This document shows, in pieces, positions 61,657-64,000 of a stretch of DNA of 64,000 bases. The notes below the pieces were generated by a model. It worked only from the letters and a program-made list of their open reading frames with translations, was not told where the DNA came from and made no database searches. Source of the DNA: Niastella sp. (lineage in GTDB: Bacteria; Bacteroidota; Bacteroidia; Chitinophagales; Chitinophagaceae); NCBI GenBank assembly GCA_017744515.1, contig JAGIBF010000003.1, positions 62,001 through 126,000 on the forward strand, in the 5' to 3' direction. The position numbers and the translations under genes are program-made. Each line of letters opens with the position of its first letter. Position 1 is the first letter of the stretch.

Positions 61657-62730
61657 TTACAAGCGCTCGTAGAGCTTTCTCAGCTTTTCACGTGTCATGA
61701 TCTTTTCCCAATCCTTGCCCAACGCATTTTCCCACAGGGGTTTCATACCCAGTGATACGTTAATCATGGTGTCGAACTGGTCGTCTGTCAAGCCTTTGCA
61801 GATGCCAGTAGGGATATCGATCTTGTTCTTATCTACCATTCGTTTGAATTCTTCCACTCCGGCGGGGTAATATTCTTCGAGGTGGTTCATGACGATACAG
61901 TTTCCAATGCCATGTTTGGTGCCCAACAGGTAGCTTAGTCCATAACTCACGGCATGGGCTACGCCCACTTGTGAATAGGCAATGCTCATACCACCTGCAT
62001 AAGAAGCCATCATCAGTTTGTCGTCGCACTCTGCGTCCCACTGGTCTTTTTCGAGGAAAACATACTGGCAAAGTTCCAGTGCTTTTTCGCCGTAGGATTT
62101 GCTGAACTCATTGAGGAAAGTGCCTTCGAGGCTTTCGATGCAATGGATGTAACAATCCATGCCTGTATAGAATCGCTGGTTTACCGGGGCGTTGGCCGTT
62201 AATTCGGGGTCCAGTACGATCTGATCGAATGGTGTGAAATCGGAGTTCATGCCCAGCTTCCGGGTGGGGCCTGTCAATACTGTAGTACGGGAAACTTCTG
62301 CGCCCGTGCCGCTCAGGGTAGGAATGCCCGCTTTGTAAACGCCGGGTAGCTTAACCAGATCCCAACCCTGGTAATCGGCCGATGATCCGGGGTTGGTCAT
62401 CATCAGTGAAACTGCTTTACCGAGGTCCATGGCCGAGCCACCACCGATGGCAATAATACCGCTCACTGTTCCAAACTCGCTTTTCAGTTCTGCGGCCAGT
62501 TTATCTACGTAAGTTGTTTTTGGTTCATAAGTAACGTCTACAAATACTACTTTGTCTTTGCCTCGTAGGGGAATGCGGTTTATGAGGGGTTTTCCTTCAA
62601 AGAAATGATCCACAAAGAAGATCATGGGAGATTCGCCTTTGCGGCGGGGTGCTAATATTTCGTCGAGCTGATCAAAACTACCGCGGCCATACACCACGTA
62701 GTCCACCATTTTAAAGTTTCTGAACTTCAT
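61657..62730 (-). CDS. Iron-containing alcohol dehydrogenase, KdnB-like
   Basis: 357 residues of the class III (iron-dependent) alcohol dehydrogenase fold. The nucleotide-binding segment is IAIGGGSAMDLGKAVS near residue 95. Metal ligands lie in GMDCYIHCIES (D, H), SYGLSYLLGTKHGIGNC (H) and near. The N-terminal KMVDYVVYGRGSFDQLDEIL resembles KdnB, which oxidises Kdo to 8-oxo-Kdo for Kdo8N synthesis. The partner aminotransferase KdnA is not adjacent, so the specific assignment is moderate. Confidence 0.72.
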   Translation of the reverse strand: MKFRNFKMVDYVVYGRGSFDQLDEILAPRRKGESPMIFFVDHFFEGKPLINRIPLRGKDKVVFVDVTYEPKTTYVDKLAAELKSEFGTVSGIIAIGGGSAMDLGKAVSLMMTNPGSSADYQGWDLVKLPGVYKAGIPTLSGTGAEVSRTTVLTGPTRKLGMNSDFTPFDQIVLDPELTANAPVNQRFYTGMDCYIHCIESLEGTFLNEFSKSYGEKALELCQYVFLEKDQWDAECDDKLMMASYAGGMSIAYSQVGVAHAVSYGLSYLLGTKHGIGNCIVMNHLEEYYPAGVEEFKRMVDKNKIDIPTGICKGLTDDQFDTMINVSLGMKPLWENALGKDWEKIMTREKLRKLYERL

Positions 62731-63280
62731 CCGTATTATTATTTACTGTATTGGATTGATACGGTGAAGGTAAGTGTAGAAAAGAAAGTAACAAAAACCG
62801 CGCAATGGGCCGGGAGAAATGCTAAGGCAGAAAAGGAGGATGGCTTTGAGAAAGTAAAACGCAGCCAACTGCTGCGTTTTTGGAGAGCCTAAACCAAAAT
62901 GCTGAGTTTCGAGTGAAAGAATAACCGCGTTTCCTTCCGGCTTATATATGCATAAACCGGAAAATATCTTACTATTCGGATTTACTTATTTTATTGGATT
63001 GTGAGAAGTGGATAAGGTTCGGGTTCCCTATCATGTGAGACCTGTGGATAAACGTTTTAGCTGTTTTTCGCAGGATAACGGAGTGGAATAAAATTAGTTA
63101 TTTTTATTTCATGTAATCAAAACAGGACATGAAATTTTCAAGAAAATTGCAAATTATCCTCAAAAATAGCGGCAAACTGCAACTTTACTGCAGGCAAGGT
63201 GCTTAACGGATCATTTATTGCCGCAAAAAGCTGCAATCAAATTATATAGGCTTAAAATCTATATTATTTATGTGTAATGA
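62731..63280. other. 550-bp gene-free region with DnaA-type boxes
   Basis: No ORF is credible. It has a terminator (62856-62881), two DnaA-type boxes on the minus strand (TTATCCACT complement at 63007-63015; a perfect TTATCCACA complement at 63043-63051), and an imperfect direct repeat, GCGGCAAACTGCAA (63170) and GCCGCAAAAAGCTGCAA (63221). Confidence 0.5.
62856..62881. terminator. Symmetrical terminator downstream of the ROK kinase
   Basis: AAAACGCAGC (62856-62865), loop CAACT, GCTGCGTTTT (62871-62880) and one more T. Because the stem ends in A and T runs it can act in both directions. Confidence 0.75.
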
Positions 63281-64000
63281 TTACTCTGCAACCAAGGCCG
63301 CTGCTCCAAAAACTCCTGCACTATCTCCGAGCGAAGGCTTTAATACCGGAACTTCCACCCCGTTATTAAATATGTGTTTTTTCAATGATTCAACGCCTTC
63401 TGTATAGACTACATCGATGTTTCCTACGCCACCACCTACAACGATCACATCCGGATCGAGCAGGTTTGTGATCACAGAAACTGCCTTGCCAAAGAAATGC
63501 GCCAATCGCTGCATGGTTTGTACTGCTGCTTTATCGTTGCCCGTTTTGCCGGCAGCTACGATCTCTTTCAAGGATAAGGATTGACCGCTGATGCTGGTAT
63601 AATAGCTCTGCAAAGCCGGGCCAGACAAGACTTTCTCTACACATCCTATTTTACCACAATAGCAGGGTCCGCCTGATTCATCTAAAAAATTGTGCCCCCA
63701 TTCGCCGGCGATTCCATGGCGGCCATTCCACACCTGTCCGTCGATCACGATGCCGCCTCCTACGCCAGTGCCCATGATGATGCCAAAGACAACGCGTGCA
63801 TCGGGCGCATGCTGTCTTACCACGCCCCAGCGGGTTTCGGCCAGTGCAAAGCAGTTGGCATCATTGGCCAACACCGCCGGCACCTGTAGGGCTTCTTCAA
63901 GATCCTTTTTCAGGGGTTTTCCGTTGAGTGCTGTGCTGTTGCAATTCTTCATCGTTTGCAGGCGCGGGTCCAGCTCCCCGGGGGTCCCGAAACCAATACT
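63281..64000 (-). CDS. ROK-family sugar kinase (glucokinase), 5' end outside window
   Basis: The coding frame is open from the stop at 63281 to the right edge; an ATG at 63952 is internal. Upstream codons in the window read SIGFGTPGELDPRLQT, the usual ROK segment GxGxPG, so the true start lies beyond 64000. The zinc-binding signature GPCYCGKIGCVE (C-x-C-G-x-x-G-C) and DANCFALAE, GIIMGTGVGGG and GGGVGNIDVV are diagnostic. It would phosphorylate glucose or another hexose. Confidence 0.9.
   Translation of the reverse strand, partial: SIGFGTPGELDPRLQTMKNCNSTALNGKPLKKDLEEALQVPAVLANDANCFALAETRWGVVRQHAPDARVVFGIIMGTGVGGGIVIDGQVWNGRHGIAGEWGHNFLDESGGPCYCGKIGCVEKVLSGPALQSYYTSISGQSLSLKEIVAAGKTGNDKAAVQTMQRLAHFFGKAVSVITNLLDPDVIVVGGGVGNIDVVYTEGVESLKKHIFNNGVEVPVLKPSLGDSAGVFGAAALVAE

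Overview
The window looks like chromosomal DNA of a Bacteroidota bacterium, most likely a member of the Chitinophagaceae. Start codons lack Shine-Dalgarno sequences. Many genes carry the Bacteroidota -7 element TAnnTTTG, with a TTG or TTTG about 20 bases further upstream, often only a few bases before the start codon. Protein content agrees: a DUF2480 protein, a propeller/Y_Y_Y sensor kinase, short cytochrome bd subunits, a stand-alone asparaginase N-domain and a TonB-dependent receptor. There are no tRNA or rRNA genes, CRISPR arrays, transposases or phage structural genes.

Layout: 1-11671 is mixed housekeeping and hypothetical genes (toxin fragment, DEAD-box helicase, ABC exporter, serine hydrolase, Gre-like factor, CDGSH protein, LytS-type kinase, DinB, AlkZ-like glycosylase), ending with an NrtR-type regulator of NAD metabolism. 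11672-14313 is an AT-richer insert: a gene-free stretch with 11-bp phased repeats, then a compact three-gene cassette led by a TIGR04255 protein. 14511-22197 is a complete transcription unit: two 21-bp operators around one promoter, seven genes on the + strand (NadM-Nudix, NAMPT, NADAR, ADP-ribosylglycohydrolase, TonB receptor, NadR-like, KptA), and a terminator. It joins NAD salvage to enzymes that remove or handle ADP-ribose.

22215-47051 is a core-type region: M28 and S41 peptidases, RecX, a zinc-ribbon trypsin-like protease, IMPase, ThiL, NagA, nitrilase, a GH63-like glycosidase, a sensor kinase/LuxR pair, ChrA, a class A beta-lactamase-like protein, NadD, FeoA and YbeY. A 1.58-kb gene-free segment (47052-48628) follows, with two near-consensus parS sites and more 11-bp repeats; then mnmG, a free-methionine sulfoxide reductase and nadA. 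The 1-kb gap after nadA (52168-53164) has an AT-rich tract and a cluster of DnaA-box-like sequences, so it is a good oriC candidate.

53165-64000 holds a PpiD-like foldase, DUF2480, cydAB, a TIM-barrel isomerase, CorA, an iron-dependent alcohol dehydrogenase and a ROK kinase that runs off the right edge. Two families of short repeats recur between genes: a 19-bp GCTCAGGGTGACA-type unit and a 43-bp GTCGAAGGGTGAGCC-type palindrome. A third, about 67 bp long, occurs twice.
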